Part shown: positions 41,734 to 51,089 of the stretch, piece by piece | How positions within the stretch are numbered: position 1 is the stretch's first letter | Layout of the letters: the number at the start of each line of letters is the position of its first letter | NCBI GenBank assembly: GCA_002332905.1 | Contig: DDAM01000047.1 | Coordinates: forward strand, 1-56,494 | DNA from: Firmicutes bacterium UBA2058 | GTDB taxonomy: Bacteria > Bacillota > Clostridia > Tissierellales > Sedimentibacteraceae | DNA length: 56,494 bases | Direction: 5' to 3' | The notes under the pieces: model-generated | What the model saw: only the letters and a program-made list of their open reading frames with translations | Databases searched by the model: none | Told to the model about the DNA's origin: nothing | Made by a program: the position numbers and the translations under genes

Positions 41734-42792
41734 TCATATGTTATCTATTATATCTAAATTTACTTGTATAGTTTCTCTTAATTTATTAACACTTTTTTCA
41801 AGTTGTTCTTGCTCTTGTTCCTTGTTATTTAATTTCGATATAATTTCTTTGTAAAGTGCTTCACTATCTATACTATTTACATTATTTATGTCAGTAAAGA
41901 CTTTCATGTCTAAGCACTGTAAAAATTGGTCAATTTTAGGATCATATGATAGCGCAACAAAAGGTACATATGCTGAGGCCGAAAGAATCAAAGCATGAAG
42001 TCTTATCCCAACTAATAAATCCATGCTTTTTATAATTTCCATTGCCTCTTGTGTTGTCAATCTGTTCTTAATAAATTTTGCTTTGTTACCTAGCTTGTTT
42101 TCTAGTTCATCTAGTAAAAACAAATCCATGTTATAGTGAAAGCATATAAAAACACATTCAATACCATCATTAAATAACTTATCAACAACTTTACATATTT
42201 CCTCAGTTAATTCGATATTTTTCCAGTTTCTTAAAGTGAAACAAATTCTTGTTTTATTAGAATCTTTTTTCCTTTCACGCTTAAATCCGAGACCTATAAC
42301 TGGATCAGCAGAAAATTTAATTTTGTTTTTTTCTATATTCATTTTTTCAAGTATATCTATAGACATATAGTCACGAACAGTAATTATATCTGCCTTCTTT
42401 AAAACTCTACTTACATATTTTAGATTGGACTCATGTACAATAGGTCCAATGCCTTGACTTAATAATACTACTTTTTTACCCATTAATTTTGCTAATTTAA
42501 TTAAGAATAGATAGTAGTGAATACTTCTTTTGCTAGTTATATCCTGAATCAAGCTTCCACCACCAAAAACTAATGCATCTGTTTTAAATAAGCATTTAAT
42601 AACAGATATTATATTATATCTATCTATTGATTTTACATTATATCTTTTGTTTGTTTCTTCAGGGTTACCAGACAAAACAACTACATTATTTATGTTGCTA
42701 CTATCTCTAAAATACATTAGAAACATTTCTAGTATTGCTTCGTCCCCTAAATTGCCAAATCCATAATAACCCGCTAATAGAATATTTTTCAC
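41734..42792 (-). CDS. csaB: Polysaccharide pyruvyl transferase CsaB
   Basis: CsaB adds pyruvate ketals to a secondary cell-wall polymer, which is then bound by SLH domains of S-layer proteins. The 352-residue product has the N-terminal GYYGFGNLGDEAILEMF, VFGGGSLIQDITS, LLSQGIGPI and the C-terminal VGIRLHALILSASAYVPFVALSYDPKI. GTG start at 42792 overlapping the DUF5693 stop (GTGA). Its presence predicts SLH-domain surface proteins in this organism. Confidence 0.93.
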   Translation of the reverse strand: MKNILLAGYYGFGNLGDEAILEMFLMYFRDSSNINNVVVLSGNPEETNKRYNVKSIDRYNIISVIKCLFKTDALVFGGGSLIQDITSKRSIHYYLFLIKLAKLMGKKVVLLSQGIGPIVHESNLKYVSRVLKKADIITVRDYMSIDILEKMNIEKNKIKFSADPVIGLGFKRERKKDSNKTRICFTLRNWKNIELTEEICKVVDKLFNDGIECVFICFHYNMDLFLLDELENKLGNKAKFIKNRLTTQEAMEIIKSMDLLVGIRLHALILSASAYVPFVALSYDPKIDQFLQCLDMKVFTDINNVNSIDSEALYKEIISKLNNKEQEQEQLEKSVNKLRETIQVNLDIIDNI

Positions 42793-44948
42793 TTTAATCG
42801 CTCCTGCATATTAGTAATTATTTTATAAATTCCATTTAATATAATTATTGCTATACTACCAATAATTATACCAAAACACATTGAAATTAACGTTCTGTCA
42901 ATTGATAGATATAAAGGTGTTCTAATATGACAAAATGTATTAATTATAGAAGACGTACCTATAACACCTATTAGCATAAATGCTTCTGTAACAAATGGAA
43001 TCTTTTTATTTGCAGCAAATACAGCAGCAAATATTGCAGGAAACGCCATAAGAAATTCCTTAGTTCTAGGTCTTGCTATTAAAATATTCTCTAAAAAGTT
43101 TCTAACAATCAGCTCTATATTAGAAGGTTGCACGTTTGTTTCGTGACCTGTTCTAGCAATATAAATGTATCCTACCACTGCTAATATACCTGCTAATATA
43201 ATATAATAAACCTTAATATTTGCATTTAAAACCTTAGCTATTGGACTTACAATAGTTTTTAAGTTGTTTTCTACCACATTGTCATTTATAAACTGTAAAA
43301 TTAAAATTAACAAGTAAACGCCAAATGGCAATAGCTGTGCTATCTTAACACCTCTAAATATATCAAGCTCAATCATATATTTAACATCGCTTAAAATAGC
43401 AACAATAAATGCAGCACCAGCTAATGAAATCAAACATGTTACTATAAGCACTATAGATGAACTAAATATCATTTTTGAAGTTGTTAATTCTTTTTTACTT
43501 GATTTAATTTTCTTTATCATCGACATAAAATAATAAACTGCTATTCCAGAAAAAGCAACTGCAGCACATAAAGCAAATAGCTTTTCTGATAAATTCCTGC
43601 TAACAAAAGGAGCAAAGAAAGCACCTAATGATAATACATATAAAATCTTTCCTATATTATTGTGTAATTTAAACACGCTATTAAATAGATAAACACTTGC
43701 TACTGCTACTCCTAGACATAAAATTGCAAGCCTAAAATTTCCTATATGAAACTCAGTTACAGAGTTAGTTTTACCTAATTTCATATCGTGATGTTCAAGT
43801 CTTTCTTTCAAGCTAGTGAATGTTCTTTCATATTCAGCTACATTAGTTAAATATTTATCTGTTCCCTCGTAAAATGGCTTAAATAAAACAAATCTAATAT
43901 TTCTTTCAGTAACAGCACGATATATTGAATTTTCAATTTCTTCTGCTCCATCATATCCATATACCTGATATCTTTGTCTTATCCAATCCCACATTGTAAA
44001 TCCTCTTACAGTCTCATAGTTAAGATTTGTAACAAGCTCTACAATTCCTTTTTGTTCGATGTTCTCTCTTTGATTGCTTGCTTCAATTAAGACTGGCATT
44101 GCGTTGTTTTCTCTAAGATATTCTTCTAAATCTATAGTATTATTAGGGTAGCTTAAAACTTCTTTACCGTTTACTATATATAATCTTGGAGTTAATCCGT
44201 ATTTTTGATTCTCAGTCTCATATGCATCTACTAATTTTTCTGTGTATCTTGTATAGTTTAGTGGTCTTAAAACAACATCTAATCCGCACTCTTTAGCTAA
44301 ATTTATTTTTTCTTCTAAATATCCAATTCCAATGTTAAATAATCTTGAATCTTCTACTTGTTTTGTTTCATACATTGCATCACCAAAAACGTTGTATACT
44401 TTACTAGTAGCGCCATAGTATATATCGTCAACTATACCTGATAAAACTATATAATTAACATTTTCGCCCTCATAGGTTTTATATAATTCATCAGGATATC
44501 TTAATGATAAGCCATTTATAATATAATCATAAGTAGCCTTGTCACCAACACGTACTATAGCATCATTATTTGATAGATTCTCTGTTTTTATATCATCCAC
44601 CAGTTTAGTTGGAAATTCTTTCTCCCAATATAACGATTTTGACAACTCACTAACTATAAAGGTTTTAATATCAAATCCCTTCTTTATTAGCGTGTTAATT
44701 GTTTCCTCTTGAATGGTAACAGATTCTGCACCAAGACTTTCAAATTTTTTCAACCAAAATTCCATATCTCCATCTGTGCTATCTGTAAATTTAACCATTT
44801 CTTCGTAGTCTAATGAAATTTCTATAGTTTTGTAATCTTCTTCAACCTTCATTCTTTGAAATCCTGTATACAAACCAACCAACAAGCATAATACAATAAG
44901 TATTATTGCAGCCTTATTAAAATTTGAATAACTCATAAATTTCTTCAT
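42789..44948 (-). CDS. DUF5693 multi-pass membrane protein
   Basis: A 719-residue protein with an N-terminal membrane anchor, an extracellular domain of about 370 residues, and a C-terminal block of roughly nine to ten transmembrane segments. It matches the DUF5693 family found beside csaB in Firmicutes; function unknown. The LRENNAMPVLIEASNQRENIEQ and YRAVTERNIRFVLFKPF segments suggest a TIM-barrel-like fold in the extracellular part (impression only). It is translationally coupled to csaB, so a role in export or modification of the same polymer is a fair guess. Confidence 0.8.
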   Translation of the reverse strand: MKKFMSYSNFNKAAIILIVLCLLVGLYTGFQRMKVEEDYKTIEISLDYEEMVKFTDSTDGDMEFWLKKFESLGAESVTIQEETINTLIKKGFDIKTFIVSELSKSLYWEKEFPTKLVDDIKTENLSNNDAIVRVGDKATYDYIINGLSLRYPDELYKTYEGENVNYIVLSGIVDDIYYGATSKVYNVFGDAMYETKQVEDSRLFNIGIGYLEEKINLAKECGLDVVLRPLNYTRYTEKLVDAYETENQKYGLTPRLYIVNGKEVLSYPNNTIDLEEYLRENNAMPVLIEASNQRENIEQKGIVELVTNLNYETVRGFTMWDWIRQRYQVYGYDGAEEIENSIYRAVTERNIRFVLFKPFYEGTDKYLTNVAEYERTFTSLKERLEHHDMKLGKTNSVTEFHIGNFRLAILCLGVAVASVYLFNSVFKLHNNIGKILYVLSLGAFFAPFVSRNLSEKLFALCAAVAFSGIAVYYFMSMIKKIKSSKKELTTSKMIFSSSIVLIVTCLISLAGAAFIVAILSDVKYMIELDIFRGVKIAQLLPFGVYLLILILQFINDNVVENNLKTIVSPIAKVLNANIKVYYIILAGILAVVGYIYIARTGHETNVQPSNIELIVRNFLENILIARPRTKEFLMAFPAIFAAVFAANKKIPFVTEAFMLIGVIGTSSIINTFCHIRTPLYLSIDRTLISMCFGIIIGSIAIIILNGIYKIITNMQERLK

Positions 44949-44981
44949 TGGAATCTCCTCACTGCTAAAAAAATGAAATTT

Positions 44982-46874
44982 CTATTTATTTATTTTTCTA
45001 AAATAATCTTTGTTAATAATTATATCAGATACTTTTAAATCAAGTAATTTATTTGATAAATCTTCTTTATAAATTTTCGGATCAATTATATAACCAGTTT
45101 TCATATCATAAAATGTACTTGTATCACTAATATACATATAATCATCAGTTATAACTGAGCTATATCTTAAAACAGCGTAACCCTCATCATTAGGAATATT
45201 TAGCATATCCTTTCCTAACATATACGGCATATCTAAGTCCATTAAATTAGCTATTGTTGGTAAAACATCAATTTGTCCTCCGACACTTTCAACTCTTTCC
45301 ACTACATTAGCCCCTGGTACATGAACTATTACAGGTACCTTCTGTAAATTTTTCCAGTTAAACTCATTATATTCAATACCTAAAAATTCAGAAACATCTT
45401 GTTTTTGATCTTCAAATAATGCTGAATGATCGCCATAAATAACAATTATTGAATTATCATAAATACCTTTTTCTTTTAGCATCTCAAATAATTTTTCTAA
45501 TGCATAATCATCATATCTAGCTCCTCTTAAAAAATTACCCAGCTGTTTTCCTTGATATTTACCAACATCAAGATTGTCCATACCTATAAATGCATCATAA
45601 GGATGGTGACTGCTTAATGTAACATTGAAGGAATAAAACTTGTTATTCAAATCTATCTTATCAAGTGTTTGTCTAAAGAAGGATTCGTCACTTACTGCCC
45701 ATCCAATAACCTCATCTAACTCATAGCTGTATAAATGATAAAATGTTTCAAATCCAGCGTTATCGTAAAAGTTTTGTCTGTTCCAAAATGACGGCTTATA
45801 AGCGTGAGATACATAAGTGTTATAGCCTTCACTTTTTAAGGCTTTTGCTAATGAATTATATAAGTTATTAGGATATCTAAAGTATACAGCTCCTGAACCT
45901 ACTGGATATAAGGAGTTATTAATTAAAAATTCAGCATCAGAAGTATTTCCTCCAGCAACTTGATTATAGATATTTTCCATATATACACTTTCTTTTATCA
46001 AGCTGTTTAAAAATGGTGTAATCTCTTGATTGTTAATAGTATTTTCTATAACAAACTCTTGCAATGCCTCAACCTGAACTACGATTAAGTTTCTATTTTT
46101 AGCAACTCCATTATATCTTGGGTTTTGTACCTTATTCGCATTTTTATTTGCATAATAATCTGATATTGTCTGCTTCTCTTCAGCTGTTAGTGCTCTATTT
46201 CGTTCAACTTCATCATTTATGAAATTTTTTACATCATAATAGTGATAATATAAGATACTTAAATCCTTTGCAGCGTAGTTTCTATCAAAGGCATGTAGAG
46301 ATGTGTTAGCTTTGTTAAAGTAACTGTTAAACATTAGACATGCAACAGTCATTACTATAGCTGATGATACAAAAGCATATCTTCTTTTTATAACATACGC
46401 AGGGTATTTTTTTCTAAGTGCTTTTTTTATAAAGAAAATTATTAGATATATAGGTAAATCTATAAAATAAACTATATCTTTAATTTTAAACAAGCTTCCT
46501 GCACTACCTGTTATATCTCCAACCAATTTCAATTGATATATTAGTGACACGCTTATTGGCAACTGATAATATCTAAAATACAAGGTATCTGCTAAAAACA
46601 GAATACTTAGAATTATATTAGTTACAAACAACGCTCCATTTCTTCTTTTTTTAAATACCAGGAATAATACTGAAAAAATCATCAATATAATGCTTATTGC
46701 TGCACGCATTGTATTTATATTAACATCATTATAATATGCTTCATTTATATTCAACCCCGTTGTAAACTGAAGATAAAACACTTTAACTCCAATAGCAATT
46801 ATAAAATATATATAATACATTACATCAATAATTATAGTATTATATCTTATCAAAAAATCTTTTATCTTTTTCAT
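44982..46874 (-). CDS. LTA synthase family membrane phosphotransferase
   Basis: A 630-residue protein with five N-terminal transmembrane helices (to about 195) and an extracellular sulfatase-type domain. The catalytic threonine lies in AGGNTSDAEFLINNSLYP, followed by YNTYVSHAYKPSFWNR, LSSHHPYD and IVIYGDHSALF, matching LtaS-type metal-binding sites. The enzyme would transfer glycerol-phosphate from phosphatidylglycerol to a lipid or polymer. Family members also include primases and phosphoethanolamine transferases, so the exact product is open. First gene of the ltaS-DUF5693-csaB-tagA group. Confidence 0.88.
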   Translation of the reverse strand: MKKIKDFLIRYNTIIIDVMYYIYFIIAIGVKVFYLQFTTGLNINEAYYNDVNINTMRAAISIILMIFSVLFLVFKKRRNGALFVTNIILSILFLADTLYFRYYQLPISVSLIYQLKLVGDITGSAGSLFKIKDIVYFIDLPIYLIIFFIKKALRKKYPAYVIKRRYAFVSSAIVMTVACLMFNSYFNKANTSLHAFDRNYAAKDLSILYYHYYDVKNFINDEVERNRALTAEEKQTISDYYANKNANKVQNPRYNGVAKNRNLIVVQVEALQEFVIENTINNQEITPFLNSLIKESVYMENIYNQVAGGNTSDAEFLINNSLYPVGSGAVYFRYPNNLYNSLAKALKSEGYNTYVSHAYKPSFWNRQNFYDNAGFETFYHLYSYELDEVIGWAVSDESFFRQTLDKIDLNNKFYSFNVTLSSHHPYDAFIGMDNLDVGKYQGKQLGNFLRGARYDDYALEKLFEMLKEKGIYDNSIIVIYGDHSALFEDQKQDVSEFLGIEYNEFNWKNLQKVPVIVHVPGANVVERVESVGGQIDVLPTIANLMDLDMPYMLGKDMLNIPNDEGYAVLRYSSVITDDYMYISDTSTFYDMKTGYIIDPKIYKEDLSNKLLDLKVSDIIINKDYFRKINK

Positions 46875-47057
46875 TGTACATCTCCCATTTCTTTTGCTAA
46901 TATCTATAAAGTATAAGATTATACCTATGTAGACAATAATTTTGTTTTATAAGCATACATATTATACAATATCACAACACTATTAATAAATCAATATATT
47001 AATTTATCAATACAATTTTATATAAGCAATATTAAATATTTCTTAAACAATTTTCTA

Positions 47058-47086
47058 TTGTATTTATTATAGTTTTACTTTAAAAT
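47058..47086 (+). promoter_or_regulatory. Promoter of the secreted-protein gene
   Basis: TTGTAT (47058-47063), 17 bases, TAAAAT (47081-47086), 44 bases before the start codon. Confidence 0.55.
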
Positions 47087-47130
47087 ACTATTATTAGCAA
47101 GAGCGAAAGAAAATTTTTAGGAGGGACAAC

Positions 47131-47622
47131 TTGAAAAAAATATTGATACTGATTTTAGTAATTGCTATTATACTTGCATTACCAATTAGTGCGGCACCTG
47201 GTGATAATAGCGATCCTATTGTTGTATTAAGTTACTTAAACCAAAGATTAAACGAGCTTATAGCAAAATATAATTTAGACAAAGTTGCTGTGCATGAAAA
47301 ATCTATAGCTGAACTTAATGAAAAAATAAAAAATGGTGGAACTGGTGCTGCAAGTAGTCTTGAGGTAGTTAATCTAAAAGCAGGTGAAAAACTCATAGCA
47401 GGAGCTGGAGCAGAAATTATTTTAAGAGGTGGAAAAGCAACTGCAATAGCAAGTGATTTAGGTGGACTTTCAGATGTAACAAAAGCAGTCGATATAGCAC
47501 ATGGTGTTGACATAGCTCCAAATCATTTACTTATAGTTCCTCGTAACGACGGACGTGGTGTTTTGGCTACAACAGCAGCCATCTTAATGATTAGAGGAGA
47601 ATACAAAGTAGTTAGTCAATAA
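47131..47622 (+). CDS. Conserved secreted protein of unknown function
   Basis: A 163-residue protein starting with TTG after GGAGGG. Signal peptide about 1-21 (cleavage after ISA). The mature part has a short coiled coil (LNQRLNELIAKYNLDKV) and a domain rich in glycine and alanine: GEKLIAGAGAEIILRGGKAT, then DIAPNHLLIVPRNDGRGV and MIRGEYKVV. I recognise this pattern from small secreted clostridial proteins but know no function. It stands alone between a promoter and a bidirectional terminator. Confidence 0.82.
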   Translation: MKKILILILVIAIILALPISAAPGDNSDPIVVLSYLNQRLNELIAKYNLDKVAVHEKSIAELNEKIKNGGTGAASSLEVVNLKAGEKLIAGAGAEIILRGGKATAIASDLGGLSDVTKAVDIAHGVDIAPNHLLIVPRNDGRGVLATTAAILMIRGEYKVVSQ

Positions 47623-47671
47623 TAAGAATCTGACACACTTAGTCTTAAACTCTTTTATTTTACACAATAAG

Positions 47672-47708
47672 AAGCTCTGATTGTTTATATTATTAACAAT
47701 CAGAGCTT
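47672..47708. terminator. Bidirectional terminator
   Basis: AAGCTCTGATTGTT/AACAATCAGAGCTT, a perfect 14-base stem flanked by TTTATTT on the plus strand and TTATTG on the minus strand, between two convergent genes. Confidence 0.88.
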
Positions 47709-47715
47709 TATTTCT

Positions 47716-48672
47716 CTAATAAGCAAGATTGAACATTTCTTCAAGAACTGCTTGTTCACATATTTGAGAGTTTTTTGGTATATTAAAATTAACTACTGAT
47801 TCTGCTATTTCTAAATCTATTTCATTATAAACGTAGCTTTCACCATCTATGCAAAGATTTATTGGTAAATTGCTTTTTATACTTACTTTTCTACACTTTC
47901 TATATGTGCATATTTTTTTTATAGCTTCATTAATTAAATGCTCACCTTTTTTATACTTATCTATAAGATTTAATATTTTAAATCTTGATACCTTCTTTAC
48001 CAAGCATACATCTAATAATCCATCATTAATACCTGCATAGGGAGCACATTTGTATCCTCCGCCATAATAAGTACCATTTGCAACAACACTTAATAAAAAA
48101 TTGTCCTTTATTAAATATCCATCATCAAATTCAATCTCAAGGGTCTTACCAAGTCTTTTTAATAAACTATATAAAACAGATAGATAATAACATCCTGGTC
48201 CAGATATTAAAGGTATCTTTTTAAATTTATGCATATTAAAAGCAACATCTGCATCAAATCCAATATTGCAAACAGATACAGCATACTCGTCCTTAATTTT
48301 TATTAAGTCAATTGTTACAATATTTCCATTAATTTGTGAATCAATATTATAAAAGTTATCATTAGATGTAAAGTTTTTCACAAAATCATTTCCGCTACCA
48401 CATGGAATTAAACCTACACTTACATGATTGTATTTACAAGCAACATTTACAACCTCATGCAAAGTACCGTCCCCTCCACATGCATAAAAAATATAAGGTT
48501 TATTTTCCTTGCATTTTTCCTCAACATAATATTTACTATCTCCCCTACCCCTTGTAGCATATATCTCGTAGCATTCTTCTTTACCTTTAAAATAACTGTT
48601 TATTGATTTTTCAAGCTCAATTTGGTACTTACCGTTTCCAGCTACTGGATTAATTATAAATATATGCTTCAT
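47716..48672 (-). CDS. Diacylglycerol kinase-like lipid kinase (YegS/DgkB family)
   Basis: A 318-residue lipid kinase that phosphorylates diacylglycerol or a related lipid; in cells with LTA synthase it typically recycles the diacylglycerol by-product. Motifs: INPVAGNGK, YACGGDGTLHEVVN (ATP site), LIPCGSGNDFVKN and GGGYKCAPYAGINDGLLDV. ATG at 48672 is chosen by GAGAGG carried by repeat A. Confidence 0.9.
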   Translation of the reverse strand: MKHIFIINPVAGNGKYQIELEKSINSYFKGKEECYEIYATRGRGDSKYYVEEKCKENKPYIFYACGGDGTLHEVVNVACKYNHVSVGLIPCGSGNDFVKNFTSNDNFYNIDSQINGNIVTIDLIKIKDEYAVSVCNIGFDADVAFNMHKFKKIPLISGPGCYYLSVLYSLLKRLGKTLEIEFDDGYLIKDNFLLSVVANGTYYGGGYKCAPYAGINDGLLDVCLVKKVSRFKILNLIDKYKKGEHLINEAIKKICTYRKCRKVSIKSNLPINLCIDGESYVYNEIDLEIAESVVNFNIPKNSQICEQAVLEEMFNLAY

Positions 48673-48677
48673 TTTTC

Positions 48678-48734
48678 CCTCTCTCATTATGCCATGAAGT
48701 GACATCATAGCTTGAATGTCCTTTTTCACGCTTC
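48678..48734 (-). repeat. Hairpin repeat A upstream of the lipid kinase
   Basis: Stem 1 AGCGTGAA/TTCAAGCT (48709-48732) and stem 2 ATGTCA/TGGCAT (48689-48705) followed by AATGAGAGAGG. Unlike most copies it is not between two genes of one operon, because the upstream neighbour is divergent. Confidence 0.65.
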
Positions 48735-48941
48735 GTTCTTATAATTAAATCTAATATGCAAATTATACTATATTATTTTTTATTTTAAAAGTATATTTTA
48801 GCAAACGCTGTATTTAAAAATATAAAATTATAAATACATTTTATTGACAAACATCTAACATAGTATTAGAATATTATCTAACGAATAATTTACCATTTTT
48901 TCTAATATTATAAATAGTAATTGGGCATATTTACTTTAAAA
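48735..48941. other. AT-rich intergenic stretch, nothing recognised
   Basis: Spacer between the divergent lipid kinase and DUF3343 genes. It is AT-rich and must hold the lipid kinase promoter, but I could not assign -35/-10 boxes with confidence. No reading frame or strong hairpin seen. Confidence 0.5.
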
Positions 48942-48970
48942 TTGAAAAAACATTATATACATGTTATAAT
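48942..48970 (+). promoter_or_regulatory. Promoter of the DUF3343-tldD-pmbA group
   Basis: TTGAAA (48942-48947), 17 bases, TATAAT (48965-48970), about 120 bases before the DUF3343 start. A second TATAAT lies near 49000. Confidence 0.65.
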
Positions 48971-49020
48971 ATCGAAGATATTTAAAAAGCAACTATGATA
49001 TAATATCGGTCGGATATAAT

Positions 49021-49051
49021 CATGTGGATAGAGTAGCGAGACTATGACATG
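49021..49051 (+). repeat. Repeat A-like palindrome in the DUF3343 leader
   Basis: CATGT ... ACATG ends enclose GAGTAGCGAGACTATGACAT, which is nearly the same as GTAGCGAGACTATGGCAT in the copy at 2555-2634. It is not joined to the SD here, so it is probably a diverged relic. Confidence 0.45.
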
Positions 49052-49090
49052 ATAAAACGTTTATAACATTTACGAATCAGGAGAAAAAAT

Positions 49091-49318
49091 ATGAATGGCT
49101 ATTGCTTAATTACATTTAAATCTATAACATATGCTATGCAATTTGAAAAACTAATGAAATCTAATAATATTGAATTTAAATTAATCCCAGTTCCACGTTC
49201 AATCAGTGCAAGCTGTGGAATGTGCGGGAAATTCGATATGGATAAAAAAGACATTATATTAGAGCTATGTGATAAAAATAATATTATATATGAAAAAACA
49301 TATGAATTTTATAATTAA
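49091..49318 (+). CDS. DUF3343 protein (putative Se/S carrier-like)
   Basis: A 75-residue protein with the DUF3343 pattern: an N-terminal beta-alpha unit (ITFKSITYAMQFEKLMKS), then PVPRSISASCGMC with a conserved cysteine pair, and EKTYEFYN at the end. The family is annotated in databases as a putative Se/S carrier; I know of no direct proof. SD CAGGAG. First gene of a plus-strand group running to pmbA. Confidence 0.8.
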   Translation: MNGYCLITFKSITYAMQFEKLMKSNNIEFKLIPVPRSISASCGMCGKFDMDKKDIILELCDKNNIIYEKTYEFYN

Positions 49319-49332
49319 AAAGGTGGTAAACT

Positions 49333-49611
49333 ATGTATCGACTATGGGCTAAAGCTATAAAAAATAATAAAATCATCAATACTATAGATGTAAAAAATGG
49401 TGAGAATATCACTCAAGAGCAAAAGCTAAAAAAATGTCTATCTGAAATATTTTATAAATTAGATGTAAGTGCACCTGTATGGCTTCCAAAGCACAATAAA
49501 GAATTCATGGAATTTAAAAAAATTATTTTTTATAAAGATGATTTCATAGACGATGTTGTTTTTGACAAGCTGGAGATTGACTTAATAGATGATGGTAATA
49601 AAATAAATTAA
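49333..49611 (+). CDS. Small conserved protein of unknown function
   Basis: A 92-residue acidic protein, MYRLWAKAIKNNKIINTIDV, with APVWLPKHNKEFMEFKKIIFYKDDF in the middle. No signal peptide, membrane segment or known motif. It begins 14 bases after DUF3343 with AAGGTGG as SD, so it is in the same operon. I do not recognise the function. Confidence 0.72.
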   Translation: MYRLWAKAIKNNKIINTIDVKNGENITQEQKLKKCLSEIFYKLDVSAPVWLPKHNKEFMEFKKIIFYKDDFIDDVVFDKLEIDLIDDGNKIN

Positions 49612-49632
49612 ATATTTATTTTAGAAGGAGAA

Positions 49633-49688
49633 AGAGTGAGATATATTTCACTCTAAATATTATGATGCCGCTAAGCGGTATAATGGAG
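49633..49688 (+). repeat. Intercistronic hairpin repeat A before tldD
   Basis: Stem 1 AGAGTGA/TCACTCT (49633-49654), an AT spacer, stem 2 ATGCCGC/GCGGTAT (49665-49681), joined to AATGGAGG. On the plus strand here, which shows that the element is oriented with the gene and not with the chromosome. Confidence 0.8.
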
Positions 49689-49694
49689 GAAATT

Positions 49695-51089
49695 ATGTTA
49701 AATAAAGCGCTAATTGAAGATATACTAAATGCAGCATTATCAACTGGTGGTGATTTTGCAGAAATCTTTGTTGAAGACAGAACTAATAGTCAGATAGAGC
49801 TAATAGGCGGTAAAGTCGAATCAACTACTTCTGGAAGAGACTATGGTGTAGGAATTAGAATTTATAAAGGATTTAATAGTGTTTACGCCTACACTAATAA
49901 GTCTGATAAGGATTCGCTTATATCTACTGCTAAAAAAGCAGCTCAAGCTATGCAAGGAGCTCACAATGATATAACAATCAATCTTATTAAAACGGATGTT
50001 ATTAGCAACCATAAAATATTAAGTGATCCTGATAAAATTGCTAAAACTAAAAAAGTAGAAGCAATGAGAAGAGCTTATGAGGCTGCTAAAAATTATGACA
50101 GCGTTATATCTCAAGTTACAGTTAGACACCTAGATCATGACCAGCATATTATGATTGCAAACTCTGAAGGACTTTGGAAAGAAGACAGAAGAGTGAGAAA
50201 TAGAATTCTAGTTAATTCTGTAGCATCTAAGGATGGCGAAATGCAATCAGGCTCTATGAATCCTGGTGCAATGATGGGCTTTGAGTTCATCGAAGGATTA
50301 GACCTTGAAGCAATTGGTAAAGAAGCATCTCGTATAGCAAAAACAATGGTTAATGCAAAATATTGTCCTAGCGGGAAATTCCCTGTTATTATAGATAACG
50401 GATTCGGAGGGGTTATCTTCCACGAGGCATGCGGACACGGTCTTGAAGCCACTTCAGTAGCCAAAGGTACATCTATTTACTGTAATAAAGTAGGTCAAAA
50501 AATAGCTTCAAGTTTAGTAACAGCTATAGATGATGGGACCCTACCTAATGAATGGGGCTCAATTAATATAGATGATGAAGGTAATCCTTCACAAAAAAAT
50601 ATTTTAATTGAAAACGGTATACTTAAAGGATATATGATTGATAGATTAAACGGCAAAAGAATGGGTATGACATCTACAGGCTCTGGTAGAAGACAGTCAT
50701 ATAAATTTGCTCCTACATCAAGAATGACAAACACATATATAGCAGCAGGAACTTCAACAAAAGAAGAAATATTTGCAAATACTGAGTTTGGAATTTATGC
50801 ACGCTATATGGGTGGTGGCTCAGTAGATCCTAGTACAGGGGACTTTAACTTTGCAGTTATGGAAGGCTACATAGTTGAAAATGGAAAAATTACTACTCCT
50901 GTTCGTGGTGCTACTCTAATAGGTAAAGGTATTGATGTTTTATCAAAAATAGATATGATTTCAGACAACATGACCTTTGGTCAAGGTATGTGCGGTTCTT
51001 TAAGTGGTAGCGTTCCAACAAACGTTGGTCAACCACTCCTAAGGGTTTCAGAAATAACTGTAGGTGGAAGAGAGGAAAGTGTGAAATAA
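49695..51089 (+). CDS. tldD: TldD metalloprotease subunit
   Basis: TldD is the catalytic half of the TldD/TldE zinc protease that trims unfolded or leader peptides. The 464-residue product has the metal and catalytic motif FHEACGHGLEA (HExxxH) and the C-terminal GSGRRQSYKFAPTSRMTNTY segment and GGSVDPSTGDFNFAVMEGY. ATG at 49695 chosen by GGAGG; the longer frame starts inside repeat A. The last residues (ESVK) and the stop are encoded by a hairpin repeat that continues to pmbA. Confidence 0.93.
   Translation: MLNKALIEDILNAALSTGGDFAEIFVEDRTNSQIELIGGKVESTTSGRDYGVGIRIYKGFNSVYAYTNKSDKDSLISTAKKAAQAMQGAHNDITINLIKTDVISNHKILSDPDKIAKTKKVEAMRRAYEAAKNYDSVISQVTVRHLDHDQHIMIANSEGLWKEDRRVRNRILVNSVASKDGEMQSGSMNPGAMMGFEFIEGLDLEAIGKEASRIAKTMVNAKYCPSGKFPVIIDNGFGGVIFHEACGHGLEATSVAKGTSIYCNKVGQKIASSLVTAIDDGTLPNEWGSINIDDEGNPSQKNILIENGILKGYMIDRLNGKRMGMTSTGSGRRQSYKFAPTSRMTNTYIAAGTSTKEEIFANTEFGIYARYMGGGSVDPSTGDFNFAVMEGYIVENGKITTPVRGATLIGKGIDVLSKIDMISDNMTFGQGMCGSLSGSVPTNVGQPLLRVSEITVGGREESVK

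Noticed and set aside
14193..49688. Repeat A hairpins as simple intrinsic terminators
   Set aside because: No T run follows either stem in the transcription direction; an SD follows instead, and operon continuity (pheS-pheT, ktrB-ktrA) argues against termination.
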